From CAZTCJ01 sp964612085 (GTDB taxonomy: Bacteria > Pseudomonadota > Alphaproteobacteria > JAJFIK01): a DNA stretch of 61,268 nt. The notes beneath the pieces were generated by a model. The model did no database searches and had not been told where the DNA came from. It saw only the letters and a list, made by a program, of their open reading frames with translations. The stretch is taken from contig CAZTCJ010000014.1 of NCBI GenBank assembly GCA_964612085.1, positions 1 through 61,268 on the forward strand, given 5' to 3'. Below are positions 60,366 through 61,268 of this stretch, piece after piece. Made by a program: the position numbers and the translations under genes. Numbering within the stretch: the first letter of the stretch is position 1; the number at the start of each line of letters is the position of its first letter.

Positions 60366-61268
60366 ATGGGTGCCTTGTCGGTCATTCGTCGCCACTGGGG
60401 GTTCAGTACGCTCGGCTTGATCGTGCTGGTCCTTGCCGTCGCCTTTTGGTGGCTATTCCTAGACGCGCGCGCGCCCAAAAACACAGATGGCGTCTATGAC
60501 CTCGCTGCCTGGCGCGTCCTTGTCCAAGACGATCAAGACACGGCCCCGAATGAGGTGCGGATCGAATTCATCGGGGGCGACGTCGCCCCCGGCTGGGCGG
60601 CCGAGGCCGGCAATTTTGGCGCGCCCTACATTCTCGTCTATACCTCGATTCAGATCATCGGCTCGGAGACAACGCTCGTTCTCGGCGGTGCCGTGGACCG
60701 CATGGGTGCTGAATCCTTCGCCCAAAGCGACGAGGCCTGGTTCGATGCAGACGCCTTCGACCGCATGACCCAGGCCATGACCGAAGCCGATATCGTCACC
60801 ATCACCCATGAGCATTTCGACCATATTCTTGGCATTGTCCGCCACCCGGACCCAGCCGCCATTGCGCCCAAGCTCCTCCTCTCCGAGCGGCACCTGACCG
60901 CCATGGCCCGCTTCGGCCGGGGCTTCACCTTGCCCGAATCGTTCGAGGGCATCGAGCGGTGGGAGTTGTCTGCACCAACCCGTATCGCGCCAGGCATTGT
61001 GGCGGTTCCTTCGGCGGGCCACTCGCCGGGGACCATTGTGTTTTACGTTCGCACCCAAGACGGCTCCGAATATGTTTTCATCGGTGACATCGTCTGGGCG
61101 ATGTCAAACCTCGATACGCTGAAGACCCGTCCACGCATCCTGCAATACATGATGTTCGATCCGAATGAGCAGCGCGACGAGGTGCTGCGCCAGGTGCGCG
61201 CCCTGAGCGAAATGCGCGACGCCCATCCAGACCTGATCATCGTACCTTCCCATGACCGGCCCTATCTC
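60366..61268 (+). CDS. Membrane-anchored metallo-beta-lactamase-fold hydrolase (3' end outside window)
   Basis: I translated 301 codons from the ATG at 60366 to the window edge; the frame remains open. A membrane helix (TLGLIVLVLAVAFWWLFL) is followed by a metallo-beta-lactamase fold: the metal motif THEHFDHILG (H-x-H-x-D-H), later PSAGHSPGTIVFYV with the third His, and VFIGDIVWAM with the bridging Asp. The N-terminal strand block carries NEVRIEFIGGDVAPGWAAEAGNFG. It belongs to the broad class of zinc-dependent hydrolases (lactonases, esterases and related enzymes); the substrate is unknown. It is co-directional with the preceding membrane-anchored protein. Confidence 0.88.
   Translation, partial: MGALSVIRRHWGFSTLGLIVLVLAVAFWWLFLDARAPKNTDGVYDLAAWRVLVQDDQDTAPNEVRIEFIGGDVAPGWAAEAGNFGAPYILVYTSIQIIGSETTLVLGGAVDRMGAESFAQSDEAWFDADAFDRMTQAMTEADIVTITHEHFDHILGIVRHPDPAAIAPKLLLSERHLTAMARFGRGFTLPESFEGIERWELSAPTRIAPGIVAVPSAGHSPGTIVFYVRTQDGSEYVFIGDIVWAMSNLDTLKTRPRILQYMMFDPNEQRDEVLRQVRALSEMRDAHPDLIIVPSHDRPYL

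Noticed and set aside
1..61268. tRNA, rRNA or CRISPR arrays
   Set aside because: No cloverleaf-like gene, rRNA segment or regularly spaced repeat series was noticed when reading the window.

Overview
The window looks like chromosomal DNA of a GC-rich, Gram-negative alphaproteobacterium, probably marine. This rests on the combination of an Fe-S type FNR regulator, a persulfide-sensor-like ArsR repressor, two TonB-dependent receptors, a row of secreted sulfatases and a pyruvate dehydrogenase operon with separate E1 alpha and E1 beta parts. I cannot name the genus from sequence alone. No rRNA, tRNA or CRISPR array was seen. Both ends cut through genes (an HlyD-type adaptor on the left, a metallo-beta-lactamase fold protein on the right).

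Region 1 (1-6400, all minus): a type I secretion adaptor and ABC exporter, then a large secreted beta-helix protein whose C-terminal half is an internal duplication. Region 2 (7.0-18.7 kb): a vacuolar-iron-transporter-like protein and a degenerate alpha/beta hydrolase behind a perfect FNR box, a YqaA-like membrane protein, the FNR-type regulator itself, and a sulfide module. In the sulfide module a two-cysteine ArsR repressor and a rhodanese face a long minus-strand series (DUF2892 protein, RND/MMPL exporter, LolA-like protein, outer-membrane barrel, sulfide:quinone oxidoreductase) across a perfect palindrome.

Region 3 (18.8-29.9 kb): hydrogen and acetyl-CoA metabolism. HypC, a five-gene group 3b-like [NiFe] hydrogenase set (including a stand-alone cyclic-nucleotide-binding-fold protein) and its maturation protease lie on the plus strand. 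Divergent from them is an operon whose first gene is an in-frame fusion of an AMP-forming acetate-CoA ligase with pyruvate dehydrogenase E1 alpha, followed by E1 beta, E2 and an acyl carrier protein. A perfect FNR box sits between the two operons. Region 4 (30-42.1 kb): a carbohydrate locus with a GH3 glycosidase, a TonB-dependent receptor, four secreted Cys-type sulfatases and one unknown membrane protein, pointing to uptake and breakdown of a sulfated glycan.

Region 5 (42.1-44.1 kb): decayed gene fragments and a membrane-bound alpha/beta hydrolase. Region 6 (44.2-58.2 kb) is the most novel part: a TetR-controlled divergent locus. One side has a TonB receptor, a protein fusing PEP-synthase/PPDK-type ATP-grasp and phosphohistidine domains to a short-chain dehydrogenase, and a second phosphohistidine-domain protein. 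The other side has TetR, cytochrome P450, SDR, histidine phosphatase, acyl-CoA ligase, a small winged-helix/helical protein and an aldehyde dehydrogenase. The gene content suggests oxidation of a hydrophobic substrate with an ATP-driven phosphorylation step like phenylphosphate synthase; the substrate is unknown. Region 7 (58.2 kb to end): a truncated IS6-family element abutting an SDR remnant, then a TetR regulator facing an unknown membrane-anchored protein and a membrane-anchored metallo-hydrolase.
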